Shown: positions 23,917 to 24,698 of the stretch, piece after piece
Layout: every line of letters starts with the position of its first letter
Position numbering within the stretch: position 1 is the stretch's first letter
NCBI GenBank assembly: GCA_009780755.1
Contig: WQZL01000008.1
Coordinates: 1 to 24,698, forward strand
DNA: 24,698 bases
Direction: 5' to 3'
Origin: Promicromonosporaceae bacterium
Lineage (GTDB): Bacteria > Actinomycetota > Actinomycetes > Actinomycetales > Cellulomonadaceae
Notes under the pieces: generated by a model
The model's database searches: none
What the model saw: the letters and a program-made list of their open reading frames with translations, nothing else
Told to the model about the DNA's origin: nothing
Position numbers and translations under genes: made by a program

Positions 23917-24698
23917 GTGAAACGTAATGGAGTTGTCTCGGCGGTGCTTGCCGGGGGGGGAACCGCCGGGCATGTGAACCCGCTGCTTGCCGTGGCCGAT
24001 GAGTTGCGCGCCCGCAACCCCGAGGCCCGCATCCTGGCTCTTGGCACTACCGCCGGGCTGGAGGCCGAGCTGGTACCCGCCCGCGGGTACGAACTTCGCG
24101 CCATTCCGCGCGTGCCGCTGCCACGTCGGCCCTCCCTAGACCTGCTGCGGCTGCCAGGGCGGATGAAGGCCGCCATCGCCGCCGCCGAGGCCGCCATAGT
24201 AGAGATCGACGCGCAGGTAGTGATCGGGTTCGGCGGCTATGTTTCGACCCCCGCCTACCTGGCCGCCCGCCGCCGGGGCATACCCGTAGTGATCCACGAG
24301 CAGAACGCCCGCCCCGGCCTGGCAAATCGGCTCGGCGCCCGCTGGGCCGCCGCCGTCGGCCTCACCTTCCCGGACACGCGGCTGCATCCGCGCGGCGGCA
24401 AGGCCGAAGTAGTGGGTCTGCCGCTGCGCCAAGAGATCACCGCGTTGGCTGACGCGCGGGCTGACACGGGGTCGGTAGCATCGAACGAGGCGCGGGAGGC
24501 TGGCGCCGCCGCGCTTGGGCTTGACCCTGGCCTTCCGACGTTGCTGGTCACTGGAGGGTCGTCCGGGGCACTCAGCGTTAATGAGGCCGTCGTGGGTGCC
24601 GCCGAGGCGCTGCTTGATGCCGGTATCCAGGTGCTTCACCTGACCGGCGTGGGCAAAGACGAGGCGGTACGCCAGGCATTGCACCGCCTGGCCACCCA
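23917..24698 (+). CDS. UDP-N-acetylglucosamine transferase MurG, 5' part (cut by window end)
   Basis: The first 260 residues of MurG, which adds GlcNAc to lipid I to make lipid II at the inner face of the membrane. Motifs are LAGGGTAGHVNP (His19) at the N-terminus, GFGGYVSTPAYLAA, HEQNARPGLANRL (His127-Asn130) and VTGGSSGALSVNE, the donor-domain glycine loop. The gene runs off the window, and the remaining about 110 residues are not visible. GTG at 23917 (MKRNGVVSAVLAGG) fits the family start, with a weak GGTAGGGT upstream. It is GC-richer than the array region and probably belongs to the division/wall (dcw) cluster, not to the secretion operon. Confidence 0.95.
   Translation, partial: MKRNGVVSAVLAGGGTAGHVNPLLAVADELRARNPEARILALGTTAGLEAELVPARGYELRAIPRVPLPRRPSLDLLRLPGRMKAAIAAAEAAIVEIDAQVVIGFGGYVSTPAYLAARRRGIPVVIHEQNARPGLANRLGARWAAAVGLTFPDTRLHPRGGKAEVVGLPLRQEITALADARADTGSVASNEAREAGAAALGLDPGLPTLLVTGGSSGALSVNEAVVGAAEALLDAGIQVLHLTGVGKDEAVRQALHRLAT

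Overview
The window looks like an actinobacterial chromosome segment (GC about 60% over most genes, GTG starts, Micrococcales/Actinomycetales/Bifidobacteriales-like MurG). The genus cannot be fixed from the sequence. All convincing genes are on the plus strand, and I see no tRNA, rRNA, CRISPR array or transposase.

Layout. (1) 1-184 holds a G-rich leader with a run of 33 G and a small structured 5' UTR. (2) 185-2882 holds three candidate type VII secretion (T7SS) substrates: a WXG100-size protein, a repeat- and proline-rich protein ending in a WXG-like helical domain, and a larger protein with a T7SS-signal-like N-terminus, membrane helices and a short variable tail. (3) 2883-5692 is an AT-richer array of four copies of an apparently uncharacterised beta-rich domain and three copies of a two-helix membrane module. 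They occur fused, or separately as single-module genes, with small ORFs in between. (4) 5679-23818 is a tightly packed operon-like run of nine genes: a conserved 205-aa protein, a membrane Ser/Thr kinase, a 2028-aa N-terminally anchored multi-Ig/FN3-like surface protein with an (Asp-Pro)18 tail, a MoxR AAA+ ATPase, a DUF58 protein, a membrane transglutaminase-fold protein that lacks its catalytic Cys and His, an FHA protein, a 71-aa membrane protein, and a 1498-aa FHA-containing EssC/EccC-type FtsK/SpoIIIE ATPase. (5) From 23917, murG begins and runs off the window.

Working model. The EssC/EccC-like ATPase would drive export of the three N-terminal substrates. The kinase would phosphorylate partners read by the two FHA domains, including twin DDQT sites in the FHA protein. 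The MoxR/DUF58/transglutaminase-fold/giant Ig-protein set would form a cell-surface assembly. The kinase, FN3-type surface protein, MoxR, DUF58 and transglutaminase set matches the bifidobacterial PFNA-type cluster (pkb2, fn3, aaa-atp, duf58, tgm). Here it sits in one transcriptional run with a T7SS motor and substrates, while EccB/EccD/EccE/mycosin and EssA/EssB/EsaA genes are not visible. The most novel-looking part is the paralog array at 3024-5692, which may be an immunity, adaptor or membrane-accessory set for the substrate encoded just upstream.
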